The notes under the pieces were generated by a model that did not search any database, was not told where the DNA came from, and saw nothing but the letters and a program-made list of their open reading frames with translations. Shown in pieces: positions 8,679-18,010 of a DNA stretch of 64,000 nt. The position numbers and the translations under genes are program-made. Source of the DNA: Actinomadura luzonensis (GTDB taxonomy: Bacteria > Actinomycetota > Actinomycetes > Streptosporangiales > Streptosporangiaceae); contig NZ_JAKRKC020000003.1 in the NCBI RefSeq assembly GCF_022664455.2, positions 868,001 through 932,000 of the forward strand, read 5' to 3'. Every line of letters begins with the position of its first letter. Positions within the stretch are counted from its first letter, which is position 1.

Positions 8679-9701
8679 ATGAAGAGAAGGCTGCGGTCGC
8701 TGCTCGTGACCGCCATGGGGGCCGCCGTTCTCCTGACGACGTCGTTCGCGCCCGCCTCGTACGCGCGGGCCGGTGACTTCACGGGTGACGCCTCGGCCGC
8801 CGCGTACGTCCCGCTGCAGAACGACGTCGAGGGCACCGTCACGCTCAACCTCAAGGAGCCCGCCAAGGTCACGGGCGTGACGGGCGGCATCGAGGCGCCG
8901 GGCAAGGGCGTCAGGACGGTGACGTTCGACTTCAGGGCGGGCGACACCGCGGCCACGCAGAAGATCGTCGGCAGGTGGCGCATCGGCCAGGACGACCCGG
9001 CGGGCGAGTGGAAGCTCAGCGTCGTCGTCGCCCGCGACACCGGCACGTCCACCACGCCGTTCGTCGTGCAGGTGTCCGGCAAGCAGGGCATCTCCGCCGC
9101 CAAGGTCACCCCCGACCCGGTCAGGCTGGTCACCGGCAAGGACGTGAAGGTCTCGGTCGAGGCGACGGTGAAGGACGCCGCCTCGGTGTCGGCCAAGCTG
9201 GTCAGCGCGGGCGGCGGCGAGTTCTACGACCTGGGCGACCTGGCGAGGGAGTCCGACGGCAAGTACCGCGGCAGCACGTACTTCGCCGACGACACCGCGC
9301 CCGGCGACTGGACGCTGGAGGTGTACGCCCACAGGAACGGCCAGACGCTCAAGGGCGTGGCCGGGTTCACGGTCTCCGCGCCCGCGGCGGGCGCGTCGAA
9401 GAAGACCAAGTCCCGGGTCACGATCTCGGCCCCGAACAAGGTCAGGGCCGGCGGCACGGTCAAGGTGTCCGGCAAGGTCTACCGGGGGACGAAGGCGTAC
9501 CCGCGCAAGACGGTCGAGGTGTACTTCAAGGTCAAGGGCACCAGGACGTACAAGCTGCTCGGCTTCGCCAAGACCACCTCCACCGGCAGGTACGCCAAGA
9601 CCTACACGGCCCGCAAGGACGGCTACTACCGCGTCCGGGTGCCCGGCACGCGGACGACCAGGGCGTCGCTGTCGCCGCAGGAGTTCGTGGACGTCCGGTA
9701 G
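8679..9701 (+). CDS. Secreted protein with Ig-like/beta-sandwich repeats
   Basis: A 340-residue exported protein of unknown role. Residues 1-30 are a Sec signal peptide (MKRRLRSLL, hydrophobic core, ASYARA cleavage site). The rest is strand-rich and seems to hold three beta-sandwich modules: about 32-130, 135-235 (KVTPDPVRLVTGKDVKVSV ... APGDWTLEVYA) and 245-340 (SRVTISAPNKVRAGGTVKV ... YYRVRVPGT). The last resembles Ig-like modules common at the C-terminus of actinobacterial cell-surface proteins. The ATG has a TAAGGA site. It lies between rpmE and a convergent two-component system; no link to that system can be shown. Confidence 0.85.
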   Translation: MKRRLRSLLVTAMGAAVLLTTSFAPASYARAGDFTGDASAAAYVPLQNDVEGTVTLNLKEPAKVTGVTGGIEAPGKGVRTVTFDFRAGDTAATQKIVGRWRIGQDDPAGEWKLSVVVARDTGTSTTPFVVQVSGKQGISAAKVTPDPVRLVTGKDVKVSVEATVKDAASVSAKLVSAGGGEFYDLGDLARESDGKYRGSTYFADDTAPGDWTLEVYAHRNGQTLKGVAGFTVSAPAAGASKKTKSRVTISAPNKVRAGGTVKVSGKVYRGTKAYPRKTVEVYFKVKGTRTYKLLGFAKTTSTGRYAKTYTARKDGYYRVRVPGTRTTRASLSPQEFVDVR

Positions 9702-9702
9702 C

Positions 9703-10338
9703 TCACCTGCCGAGGTAGGTGAGCACGGCGAGCACCCGCCGATGGTCCTCGGGCGCGGGCCCGAGGGCCAGCTTGGCGAAGATGCCGGAGATGTGCTTCT
9801 CGACCGCGCCCTCGGTGACGACGAGGCGGGCCGCGATGGCGGTGTTGGAGCGGCCCTCGGCCATGAGGGCCAGCACCTCGCGCTCGCGCGGCGAGAGCGA
9901 GTCCAGGGGCGCGCCGCGCCGCTGCCGGCTGAGGAGCTGCACGACCACCTCGGGGTCGATGACGGTGCCGCCCGCCGCGACCTGCCGCACCGCCTCCAGG
10001 AAGTCGGCGAGGTCGGCCACCCGCTCCTTCAGCAGGTAGCCGACGGCCCGGCCGATGAGGTCGCCCGCGTAGCGCTCCTCGACGTACTGCGACAGGACCA
10101 GGATCGGGAAGTCGGGGCGCTCGGCGCGCACCCGCAGCGCCGCCCGCAGGCCCTCGTCGGTGTGCGTGGGCGGCATGCGGACGTCGACGATGGCCAGGTC
10201 GGGCTCGTGCTCGCGGACCGCGGCCTCCAGCGCCGGCCCGTCGGCCACGGCCGCCACCGTCTCGATGCCACCGTCGGCCAGCAGCCGGGCGAGCCCTTCG
10301 CGCAGCAGTACGGAGTCCTCGGCGATGACCACGCGCAT
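9703..10338 (-). CDS. NarL/LuxR-family response regulator
   Basis: A 211-residue DNA-binding regulator. The receiver domain (1-120) has the acidic pocket AEDS at 6-9 and the phospho-acceptor D52 in AIVDVRMPP. The C-terminal LuxR-type helix-turn-helix is LSPREREVLALMAEG then SNTAIAARLVVTEGAVEKH (about 145-185). It follows the histidine kinase gene by 10 nt and is surely its partner. Its targets are unknown. It ends one base from the stop of the convergent secreted-protein gene. Confidence 0.95.
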   Translation of the reverse strand: MRVVIAEDSVLLREGLARLLADGGIETVAAVADGPALEAAVREHEPDLAIVDVRMPPTHTDEGLRAALRVRAERPDFPILVLSQYVEERYAGDLIGRAVGYLLKERVADLADFLEAVRQVAAGGTVIDPEVVVQLLSRQRRGAPLDSLSPREREVLALMAEGRSNTAIAARLVVTEGAVEKHISGIFAKLALGPAPEDHRRVLAVLTYLGR

Positions 10339-10348
10339 GGACCCATGC

Positions 10349-11608
10349 CTACCATTCGCAGGGCAGCTCCGCGCGCACCATGGTGGGGCCGCCGATCGGG
10401 CTGTGCACGACCAGCACGCCGTCGATGGTGGCCGCCCGGTCCGCCAGGCCCGCCAGGCCGCCGCCGGGCGTGACGAGGGCGCCGCCGACGCCGTTGTCCC
10501 ACACGTCCACCACCACCGCGGCGCCGTCGCGGAACACCGACACCGACGCCTCCGTGGCGGCGGCGTGCTTGGCCAGGTTGGCGAGGGCTTCCGCGACGGT
10601 GAAGTAGGCGATGCTCTCCACCGCGGCCGGCGGCCGCTCGCTCAGCTCGACGTTGACGTCCACGTGGACGGGCGCCCGCGCGGCCAGGCCCGACAGCGCC
10701 GCGTCCAGCCCGCGGTCGCTGAGGATGGCCGGGTGGATGCCCCGGGCGAGGTCGCGCAGCTCGGCGATGGCGGCCTTGGTGCCGGTGTGGGCCTGCGCGA
10801 TGAGGGTGCGCGCCTCGTCGGGGTCGGTGTCGAACTTGGCCTGCGCCCGGCCGAGGTCCACCGCGACCGACAGCAGCCGCTGCTGGGCCCCGTCGTGCAG
10901 GTCGCGCTCGATCCTGCGCCGCTCGGCCTCGGCGGCGTCCACGCCACGGGCGCGGCTGGCCCGCAGCCGCTCCTCCTCGCCGCCGCCGAGCAGCACGGTC
11001 GCGAGCGTCCCGTGCAGCCAGGCCATGCCGCGCGTGAGATAGCCGGCCAGGACGAGCAGCGCCAGGCCGAACAGCACGCAGACCCAGGCCGCAACCTGGT
11101 CCTCCACCCGGTAAGGATCACCCTGGGCGCGGCTCACCTCCAGCAGCAGCGGCGCCAGCAGCAGCCCCGCCGACCCGAGCCACAACGCGACCGACACGGC
11201 CACCTCGACCGCGCCGAGCGGCAGCAGCATGAGCAGGTAGCCGAGGTCCTTCCAGGTCGCGGGGTCGGTGACGAGCCACTGGAGGTGTGCGCCCACCCCG
11301 CCCTCGGGCCGCCGCCGGTACGGGTCGGCGATCCGCACCCCGAACGCCGCCCGCAGCATCCGGCGCTCCAGCATCGCCCCGCCGCGCCACATCAGCACCG
11401 TCGCCATGGCCAGCGGCACGCCGACCCACACCACCGCCAGCGTGAGCGAGACCGGCACCGCGAACGACAACACCATGAACCAGCCGAGCCCGATCGCCCC
11501 GCTGACCAGCAGGTACGGCACCGCCCGCCACGTCATGGGGTCCATCAGCACCCCGAGCGGCCCATGGGGCCCCAACGGCACCCGGTCCTTCAACGCCACC
11601 GATCGCAT
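10349..11608 (-). CDS. Sensor histidine kinase, HisKA_3 (NarX/DesK) type
   Basis: A 419-residue membrane kinase. It has paired N-terminal membrane segments at about 30-75, another pair near 120-155 and one near 170-195, then the dimerisation box AERRRIERDLHDGAQQRL with the phosphorylated histidine near residue 238. The C-terminal ATP-binding domain has VDVWDNGVGG and GGGLAGLADRAATIDG. The membrane part resembles the putative sensor module found in many actinobacterial orphan-like pairs and has no large extracellular domain, so it may sense the membrane itself. It is cotranscribed with the response regulator downstream. Confidence 0.93.
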   Translation of the reverse strand: MRSVALKDRVPLGPHGPLGVLMDPMTWRAVPYLLVSGAIGLGWFMVLSFAVPVSLTLAVVWVGVPLAMATVLMWRGGAMLERRMLRAAFGVRIADPYRRRPEGGVGAHLQWLVTDPATWKDLGYLLMLLPLGAVEVAVSVALWLGSAGLLLAPLLLEVSRAQGDPYRVEDQVAAWVCVLFGLALLVLAGYLTRGMAWLHGTLATVLLGGGEEERLRASRARGVDAAEAERRRIERDLHDGAQQRLLSVAVDLGRAQAKFDTDPDEARTLIAQAHTGTKAAIAELRDLARGIHPAILSDRGLDAALSGLAARAPVHVDVNVELSERPPAAVESIAYFTVAEALANLAKHAAATEASVSVFRDGAAVVVDVWDNGVGGALVTPGGGLAGLADRAATIDGVLVVHSPIGGPTMVRAELPCEW

Positions 11609-11691
11609 GCCCTCCAGCCTGCCGGGCGACGGCCGGAAGGTGAATACAGGTGACTTCCCTCATGAGGTGGGGCTAGCCCCCGTATTCCGGA

Positions 11692-11732
11692 CACGAAAAA
11701 GGGCGGCGGGTCGCCCCGCCGCCCTTCTCGTG
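11692..11732. terminator. Bidirectional intrinsic terminator between rho and the histidine kinase
   Basis: A long hairpin: CACGAAAAAGGGCGGCGG pairs with CCGCCGCCCTTCTCGTG around a 6-nt loop. The run of A on one side and of T on the other lets it work for rho transcripts on the minus strand. It sits 12 nt past the rho stop codon. Confidence 0.85.
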
Positions 11733-11743
11733 ACGCCTGTCCG

Positions 11744-13834
11744 CTAGTCGCGGTCGTTGCTCACCGTGGTCTTCTGGACCTGCAGGAGGAACTCCGCGTT
11801 GGACTTGGTCTCCTTCATCTTCTCCAGGAGCAGCTCCAGCGCCTGCTGCATGTCGAGCGCGTGCAGCACCCGGCGCAGCTTCCAGACGATCTGGAGCTCT
11901 TCCCTGGCCATGAGGATCTCTTCCTTACGGGTGCCGGACGCGTCGACGTCCACCGCCGGGAAGATGCGCTTGTCGGCCAGGGAGCGGTTGAGCTTGAGCT
12001 CCATGTTGCCGGTGCCCTTGAACTCCTCGAAGATGACCTCGTCCATCTTGGACCCGGTCTCGACCAGGGCCGTGGCGAGGATCGTCAGCGAGCCGCCGTT
12101 CTCGATGTTGCGGGCGGCGCCGAAGAAGCGCTTGGGCGGGTAGAGCGCCGTGGAGTCGACACCACCCGACAGGATGCGCCCGGACGCCGGAGCCGCCAGG
12201 TTGTAGGCGCGGCCGAGGCGGGTGATCGAGTCGAGCAGGACGACCACGTCGTGGCCCAGCTCCACCAGGCGCTTGGCGCGCTCGATGGCGAGCTCGGCGA
12301 CCGTGGTGTGGTCCTCGGCCGGACGGTCGAAGGTCGAGTGGATGACCTCGCCCTTCACCGACCGCTGCATGTCGGTGACCTCTTCCGGCCGCTCGTCCAC
12401 GAGCACGACCATCAGGTGGCACTCGGGGTTGTTGCGGGTGATCGCGTTGGCGATGGCCTGCAGCACCATCGTCTTGCCGGCCTTGGGCGGCGAGACGATG
12501 AGGCCGCGCTGGCCCTTGCCGATCGGGGAGACGAGGTCGATGATCCGCGTGGTGAGGATGTTCGGCTCGGTCTCCAGGCGCAGGCGCTCCTGCGGGTAGA
12601 GCGGCGTCAGCTTGTTGAAGTCGGGCCGGTTGCGGGCCTGGTCCGGGTCCATGCCGTTGACGGTGTCGAGGCGGACCAGGGCGTTGAACTTCTCGCGCCG
12701 CTCGCCCTCGCGGGGCTGGCGGACCGCGCCGGTGATGACGTCGCCCTTGCGCAGGCCGTTGCGGCGGATCTGGGCCAGCGAGACGTAGACGTCGTTGCTG
12801 CCCGGCAGGTAGCCGCTGGTCCTGACGAACGCGTAGTTGTCGAGGATGTCGAGGATGCCGGCGATCGGGATGAGCACGTCGTCGTCGCCGATGACGGGGT
12901 CGCCGGCCTCGAAGCGCTCACGGCCGCGGCCGCGGTTGCGCTCACGGAAGCGGCCCCGGCGGCCGCGGCCGCCGCGCTCGTCGTCGTCGATGCCGCCGCG
13001 CTGGTCACCCCGCTGGTCACCGCGCTGGTCACCGCGCTGGTCGGCGCGGCTGCCCGCGTCGGCGGCGCGGCTGTCGCCGCGGCCGTCACGACCGTCACGG
13101 CCGTCGCCGCGACCGTCACGGCCGTCGCCGCGACCGTCACGGCCGTCGGCGCGGCCGTCGCGGCCGTCCGCGCGGCCTTCGGAACGGCTCTCGGAACGGC
13201 CGCCCTCGCCACGGTCACCGCGCTCGCCACGGTCACCGCGCTCGCCACGGTCACCGCGGTCGGTGGCGCGCTCGCCGCGCTCGCGGCGCTCGCCACGGCT
13301 GCGGCGCTCCCTGCGGCTCTCGCCGCGCTCGGCGCGGGTCTCGTTCTGCCCGGCGTCGGCGGCCTGCGGCTGCTCGACGACCGGGTCGGCCGGCGCGGCC
13401 ACGGGCTCGGGAGCCTGGGCCACGGGCTCGGGCGCGGCGGCCACGGGCTGCGGCGCGGGCTCCTCGGCGGCCGGCTTGACGCGGGAACGCTCCCTGCGCG
13501 TACGGGTGGGCCGCTCGGCCGCGGGGGCCGGCTCGGCCGTCACGGCGGGCGCCGTCGCGGGCGCCTCGGCGACGGCCGTCTGGGCCGGTGCGCCGTCTCC
13601 GGAACCGCCACCCTGCTTCTCCTGGATGGCCGCGATGAGCTGGCTCTTCCGCATGCGCCCCGTCCCGCTGATGCCCAGCTCAGCTGCGATCTTCTGCAGC
13701 TCGGGCAGCACCTTGGCGGACAGGCCGGTGCCGGAGCGACGCGCACGGGGCTTGGCCGCGGCGCGAGTGGGGGTGTCGCCGGACGCGGGCTCAGCGCCTG
13801 GTGCGTCGGAGAGGAGTTCGGTGGTGTCGCTCAA
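11744..13834 (-). CDS. rho: Transcription termination factor Rho with long Arg/Gly/Asp-rich insertion
   Basis: Hexameric RNA helicase that ends transcription. It has 696 residues against about 420 in E. coli. The N-terminal helix bundle (about 35-75, AKVLPELQKIAAELGISGTG) is separated from the RNA-binding OB fold by about 210 residues of A/P/E-rich then RGD/RGE/DGR-rich sequence. The core follows: GYLPGSNDVYVSL, Walker A PPKAGKTMV (near 450), Walker B VVLLDSITRLGRAYN, and the Q/R loop region GTGNMELKLNRSLADKR. Such insertions are typical of actinobacterial Rho and bind RNA in Mycobacterium and Micrococcus; this one is at the long end. The DNA carries 18-21-bp tandem repeats in this part. Confidence 0.97.
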   Translation of the reverse strand: MSDTTELLSDAPGAEPASGDTPTRAAAKPRARRSGTGLSAKVLPELQKIAAELGISGTGRMRKSQLIAAIQEKQGGGSGDGAPAQTAVAEAPATAPAVTAEPAPAAERPTRTRRERSRVKPAAEEPAPQPVAAAPEPVAQAPEPVAAPADPVVEQPQAADAGQNETRAERGESRRERRSRGERRERGERATDRGDRGERGDRGERGDRGEGGRSESRSEGRADGRDGRADGRDGRGDGRDGRGDGRDGRDGRGDSRAADAGSRADQRGDQRGDQRGDQRGGIDDDERGGRGRRGRFRERNRGRGRERFEAGDPVIGDDDVLIPIAGILDILDNYAFVRTSGYLPGSNDVYVSLAQIRRNGLRKGDVITGAVRQPREGERREKFNALVRLDTVNGMDPDQARNRPDFNKLTPLYPQERLRLETEPNILTTRIIDLVSPIGKGQRGLIVSPPKAGKTMVLQAIANAITRNNPECHLMVVLVDERPEEVTDMQRSVKGEVIHSTFDRPAEDHTTVAELAIERAKRLVELGHDVVVLLDSITRLGRAYNLAAPASGRILSGGVDSTALYPPKRFFGAARNIENGGSLTILATALVETGSKMDEVIFEEFKGTGNMELKLNRSLADKRIFPAVDVDASGTRKEEILMAREELQIVWKLRRVLHALDMQQALELLLEKMKETKSNAEFLLQVQKTTVSNDRD
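13000..13270 (-). repeat. Tandem repeats in the Rho insertion
   Basis: Three short in-frame arrays: a 12-bp unit coding DQRG repeats near 13005-13045, a 21-bp unit coding GDGRDGR-type repeats near 13078-13160, and an 18-bp unit coding RGERGD near 13198-13262. They make the charged, unstructured part of the insertion and are likely to vary in length between strains. Confidence 0.8.
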
Positions 13835-14291
13835 CTAAAAGGTCCTTCCCAGGGGTCGGGCGCCGGTTTTGTTCTGCCGGGCGTCCCGGAGGTGCTTGCG
13901 ATCCGGCGGGACAGACCGGGTCGGGGTGCACTTTGCGATCTTCGGCTGTCGCTGGAGACGGCCGCCACTCTTGGGGAGGGGTTCGTCCACGCCGCCGCTG
14001 GGCCGTGGCGCGTGGCTGACACCCCCCAGATTGCTGTCGCCAACCAGATGACGAAATGATTCGAACGCGCAGATCCCCGTCGTCGCCGCCTCTTTTCGGG
14101 CCAACCGGGTGTGGGCCAACCGGAGGCGACTAATTCCGGGGAGACAGCCGCGCTGCCCACGCCTCGCGACGTGAAGCATGATGCAGCGATGTGTGGCTGA
14201 CAAGCACGCACCCACCAAGGGGGCATCTGGTGCGGCTATCAGCCTAACATCACCAGCGCACACGGCTATTCCCTGAAGGTCTAAAGAGGCA
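13835..14291 (-). promoter_or_regulatory. Long rho leader / thrB-rho intergenic region (457 nt), no gene seen
   Basis: No frame here has convincing coding character: composition is mixed and third-position GC is not raised in any frame. It separates thrB from rho and must contain the rho promoter and a long 5' leader. rho genes are often autoregulated through such leaders, but I see no recognisable riboswitch. A pair of direct repeats lies at 14098-14123. Confidence 0.6.
14098..14123. repeat. Direct repeat GGGCCAACCGG upstream of rho
   Basis: Two exact copies of the 11-mer GGGCCAACCGG (14098-14108 and 14113-14123) spaced 15 bp start to start, in the rho leader/promoter interval. They may be a regulator site or chance; no known regulator motif is recognised. 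Confidence 0.5.
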
Positions 14292-15197
14292 TCAGCGTGT
14301 CTCGGGGAACTGAACGTTCGCACCAACCGGGTCGACGTCCATTAGCTGGATGTGCCAGTCATTACCCACTTCTGGCGCGATCAAATCCTGCGTATCCGAG
14401 GTCGAAAACGCAAGAACCGTGGGACCCGCTCCCGAAACGACCGCGGGGACGCCCACGCCACGCAGACGTTCTACCAGACCCGCGCTCTCCGGCATCGCAG
14501 GCGCGCGGTAGTGCTGGTGGAGCCGATCCTCGGTGGCGGCGAGCAGAAGCCACGACTCGGGCCGCTGGGTCAGCGCGGCGATCAGCAACGCGGCCCGGCC
14601 GGCGTTGAAGGAGGCGTCCTTGTGGGGCACGTCCTTCGGCAGCAGCCCCCGCGCGGTCTCCGTGGCCAGCCGCGCGGACGGGATCAGGACGACAGGACGG
14701 ACCCGCTGGTCGGGAGCCAGTCTCACCATACGCGGCACGCCGGAGTGGTCGGACCAGGCCACGGTCAGCCCGCCCGCCAGGCACGGCGCCACGTTGTCGG
14801 GATGGCCCTCCAGCTCGGCGGCCAGCGCGAACACCTCGTCGTCCGGCCACTCGGCCCCGCTCAGCGCGCGGGCGGCGAGCAGGCCGGCGCACACGGCGGC
14901 CGAGGACGAGCCCAGGCCGCGCGCGTGCGGGATGCGGTTGTGGCAGCGCAGCCGGATGCCCGCGGGCTGCGGGACGCCCATGCGGCCGAACGCCTCGCGC
15001 ATGGCCCGCACGACCAGGTGGCCCTCGCCGAGATCGACCTCCCCCGCGCCCTCGCCGGCCACGCTCACCTCGACGCCGGGCGTGCCGGTGAGGGTGGCCT
15101 CGACCTCGTCGTACAGGCTCAGTGCCAGGCCGAGCGCGTCGAATCCGGGGCCCAGGTTGGCCGACGTGGCGGGCACGCGGACATGAACGGTCGTCAT
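14292..15197 (-). CDS. thrB: Homoserine kinase
   Basis: GHMP-family kinase that phosphorylates homoserine for threonine synthesis. The 301 residues start with VRVPATSANLGPGFDALGLAL, the family's N-terminal motif, and have the ATP-binding loop PHARGLGSSSAAVCAG (90-105) and a C-terminal GAGPTVLAF motif. It follows thrC by 34 nt in the same direction and is probably cotranscribed with it. Confidence 0.96.
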   Translation of the reverse strand: MTTVHVRVPATSANLGPGFDALGLALSLYDEVEATLTGTPGVEVSVAGEGAGEVDLGEGHLVVRAMREAFGRMGVPQPAGIRLRCHNRIPHARGLGSSSAAVCAGLLAARALSGAEWPDDEVFALAAELEGHPDNVAPCLAGGLTVAWSDHSGVPRMVRLAPDQRVRPVVLIPSARLATETARGLLPKDVPHKDASFNAGRAALLIAALTQRPESWLLLAATEDRLHQHYRAPAMPESAGLVERLRGVGVPAVVSGAGPTVLAFSTSDTQDLIAPEVGNDWHIQLMDVDPVGANVQFPETR

Positions 15198-15231
15198 TCG
15201 GACATCAGATCCTCACTCCCCGTGACCCCCG

Positions 15232-16290
15232 TCAGGCGAGGTTGAGCGCCGCCGCGGCGGCGTGGACGTCGATGGGGATGACCGTCGGCGCGGGCGCCCC
15301 CGAGATGGCCCAGTCAGGGTCCTTCAGGCCGTTGCCGGTGACCGTGCAGACGATGCGCTGCCCCGGCTCGACCAGGCCCTGCCCGTGCGCCTGGAGCAGG
15401 CCCGCGACGCTGGCCGCCGAGGCCAGCTCCACGAACACGCCCTCCTCCTGCGCCAGCAGCTTGTACGCCGCCGCGATCTGCCGGTCGGTCACCGACTGGA
15501 TGGTGCCGCCCGACTCGTCGCGCGCCGCCGTGGCCAGCGACCAGGAGGCCGGGTTGCCGATGCGGATGGCGGTGGCGATGGTGTGCGGGCGGGTCACCGG
15601 CGCGCCCTGGACGATCGGGGCCGCGCCGCTGGCCTGGAAGCCGAACATGCGCGGCTTCTTCGCCGCCAGGCCGTCGGTGAAGTACTCCTGGTAGCCCATC
15701 CAGTACGCCGAGATGTTGCCGGCGTTGCCGACCGGGATGCAGTGGATGTCGGGCGCGTCGCCGAGCGTGTCGACGATCTCGAACGCGGCCGTCTTCTGCC
15801 CCTGCAGCCGGAACGGGTTGACCGAGTTGACCAGGGCGATCGGGTAGCTGGACGACAGCTTGCGGGTCATCTCCAGGCAGTCGTCGAACGACCCCTCGAC
15901 CTGCAGCAGCGTGGCCCCGTGCACGAGCGCCTGGGCGAGCTTGCCCATGGCGATCTTCCCGCGCGGCACCAGCACGGCGCAGGTCAGCCCCGCGCGGACG
16001 GCGTAGGCCGCGGCCGAGGCCGAGGTGTTGCCGGTGGAGGCGCAGATGACCGCCTTGGCCCCCTCCTCGACCGCCTTGCTGATGGCCATCGTCATGCCGC
16101 GGTCCTTGAAGCTGCCGGTGGGGTTGGCCCCCTCGACCTTCAGGTAGACGTCGCACCCGGTGAGCGCGGAGACGCGGTGCGCGGGCACCAGCGGCGTGCC
16201 GCCTTCGAGCAGCGTGACGACCGGCGTCCTCGTCGTCACGGGAAGACGTTCGCGGTACTCCTCGATGAGGCCACGCCACGACCTGCTCAT
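15232..16290 (-). CDS. thrC: Threonine synthase
   Basis: PLP enzyme that converts O-phosphohomoserine to threonine. The 352-residue protein is the short form common in actinobacteria and plants. The PLP lysine is K62 in NPTGSFKDRGMT; CASTGNTSASAAAYA binds the substrate phosphate, and PVGNAGNISAYW binds the cofactor. It is the first gene of thrC-thrB. In most relatives hom lies directly before it; here a 10-kb glycosyltransferase island comes between. Confidence 0.96.
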   Translation of the reverse strand: MSRSWRGLIEEYRERLPVTTRTPVVTLLEGGTPLVPAHRVSALTGCDVYLKVEGANPTGSFKDRGMTMAISKAVEEGAKAVICASTGNTSASAAAYAVRAGLTCAVLVPRGKIAMGKLAQALVHGATLLQVEGSFDDCLEMTRKLSSSYPIALVNSVNPFRLQGQKTAAFEIVDTLGDAPDIHCIPVGNAGNISAYWMGYQEYFTDGLAAKKPRMFGFQASGAAPIVQGAPVTRPHTIATAIRIGNPASWSLATAARDESGGTIQSVTDRQIAAAYKLLAQEEGVFVELASAASVAGLLQAHGQGLVEPGQRIVCTVTGNGLKDPDWAISGAPAPTVIPIDVHAAAAALNLA

Positions 16291-16446
16291 GATGACTCCC
16301 TACCTGCGGTGTTGGGCACCGAGTGTACGGGGTGCGGGCGACCGGCGCGGAGCCGTGTCCACCGGTCGGACTTATCGGTTGGACAGCGACGCTATTGAGG
16401 AAATTCTCAGCATCTCCCGATAAGGTCTCGGCAGGGGGTCACGACC

Positions 16447-17925
16447 ATGAACGCGCGTCCTGCTCTGTGGCAGAACGACTACTCACCGATCGAGGCGCCG
16501 ACGCTGGGCGCCTGGTCACCCGCCCTTTCCGTGAGCGTGGTCATACCCGCGCACGGCGGGGCGGAAAAGCTGGCTCTGACGCTGGCGGCGCTGGCGGCGC
16601 AGACGTACCCGGACCATCTGATGGAGGTCCTCGTCGTCGACGACGGCAGCGAGCCGCCGCTCCGGCTGCCCGAGCTGCGGCCGGCCAACACGCGCCTGGT
16701 CCGGGTGCGCGACGGCTGGGGCATCTCCAACGCCGTCAACACCGGCGCCAAGGCCGCCGACGGGGAGATCATCCAGCGGCTCGACTCCGACATGGTGGCC
16801 TGCCGCGAGCACATCGAGGCGCTGGCCCGCTGGCACCACGTGACCGACTACCTGGTCACGATCGGGATGAAGAAGTTCGTCGAGCCGCCGGACGTCACGC
16901 CGGCGCAGGTCTTCCGCGCCGGGCACCTGAGCGAGGTGTTCCCGCTGGAGGAGGCCGTGGCCAGCTCCACCGAGGCGACGATCGCCAAGACGGACGGGCT
17001 GCGCAAGAGCCGCAACCCGTACCACGTGTGCACCGGGCCGACCTTCGCCCTGCCGCGCGAGGTCTTCCACGCCGTGGGCGGCCTCGACCCGACGGTGGTG
17101 CGCGGCGAGGACACCGAGTTCGCCTACCGGCTCGCCATGCACGGCGTGGTGTTCGTCCCCGACCTGGAGGCGCAGGCCGTGCACCTGGGGCTGCCGGCGC
17201 AGCACCGCGACAGGGAGCGGGCCGTGCGGGCCGTGGAGCCGTACCTGGCGCACCGCGTCCCGCTGCGCAGGGACCTGCGCAAGGACCCGGGGCGGCGGTG
17301 GCTGGTGCCGTACGTGGAGGTGGTGCTGGACGTCACCGACACCTCCGAGTCGGTCGTGCGCGAGGCGGTGGCGGCGGCGCTCGGCGGCAAGCTCCAGGAC
17401 GTCGTGGTGACGCTGGTGGGGCCGTGGTCGCGGCTGCGCGACGGGCGGCGGTCGGTGCTCGGCGACCCGTGCTTCGAGCTGCGGCTCATGCGCGACCTGT
17501 TCGCGCACGACGAACGCATCCGGCTCATCGACGAGGCCGCCCCGACGCCCGCGCCGTGCCCGTTCCGCTACCGGGGGCCGGTGGACGTGCCGCTGCACCG
17601 GGCGACGCTGGAGCGGATGGTCGAGTCCGTGCAGAAGGACCTCGCGGGCGTGCTCGTCGTCGACCTGCCCGACGGGCGGACGGCGCGGCTGGAGCGCACC
17701 TCGGCGCTGGGGCGGGCGCTGCTGCTCGCCGAGCCCGGCAGCGACCTGGACGCCGTCGTCGACGCCACGCACGGGGTGCGCCACGAGGCGCCGGACCGCT
17801 TCTGGCCGGCGCCCCGGCAACCCGAACCGGTCACCATCCCGGCTCCCGAGCCGGTGACCGTGTCCGTCGAACCCGCCGAACGGACCCTCCTCCGCCGCCT
17901 CAAATCCGCCCTCCGCCCCAACTGA
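16447..17925 (+). CDS. Family 2 glycosyltransferase (type A of the local array)
   Basis: A 492-residue cytosolic enzyme with no membrane helix. The GT-A domain (about 25-260) opens with LSVSVVIPAHGG, has VLVVDDGSEPPLRLP for nucleotide binding, LDSDM as the DxD metal site and GEDTEFAYRL as the acceptor/base region. A second module (about 285-450) is shared with three neighbours (LVGPWSRLRDGRRSVL). The N-terminal NDYSPIEAPTLGAW also recurs as an NDY/NDF...PP signature. Unlike its paralogs it ends without a coiled coil. It is transcribed away from thrC and converges on the next glycosyltransferase. The sugar and acceptor are unknown. Confidence 0.88.
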   Translation: MNARPALWQNDYSPIEAPTLGAWSPALSVSVVIPAHGGAEKLALTLAALAAQTYPDHLMEVLVVDDGSEPPLRLPELRPANTRLVRVRDGWGISNAVNTGAKAADGEIIQRLDSDMVACREHIEALARWHHVTDYLVTIGMKKFVEPPDVTPAQVFRAGHLSEVFPLEEAVASSTEATIAKTDGLRKSRNPYHVCTGPTFALPREVFHAVGGLDPTVVRGEDTEFAYRLAMHGVVFVPDLEAQAVHLGLPAQHRDRERAVRAVEPYLAHRVPLRRDLRKDPGRRWLVPYVEVVLDVTDTSESVVREAVAAALGGKLQDVVVTLVGPWSRLRDGRRSVLGDPCFELRLMRDLFAHDERIRLIDEAAPTPAPCPFRYRGPVDVPLHRATLERMVESVQKDLAGVLVVDLPDGRTARLERTSALGRALLLAEPGSDLDAVVDATHGVRHEAPDRFWPAPRQPEPVTIPAPEPVTVSVEPAERTLLRRLKSALRPN

Positions 17926-18010
17926 CCCACCCCCGGCCCGAGCACGCGGGTGACCGACCGAGGGCCGCGTGCGTACGGCCGCCAGGAGGAGTCCGGCCAC
18001 GGGGGCGGGG

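Noticed and set aside
11861..14059. A 732-codon plus-strand frame with Ala/Val/Thr repeats
   Set aside because: Mirror of rho and its repeat insertion; no independent start signal.
13835..14326. A 163-codon minus-strand frame between thrB and rho
   Set aside because: Starts inside thrB, runs to the rho start, has poor codon bias and no recognisable protein features.
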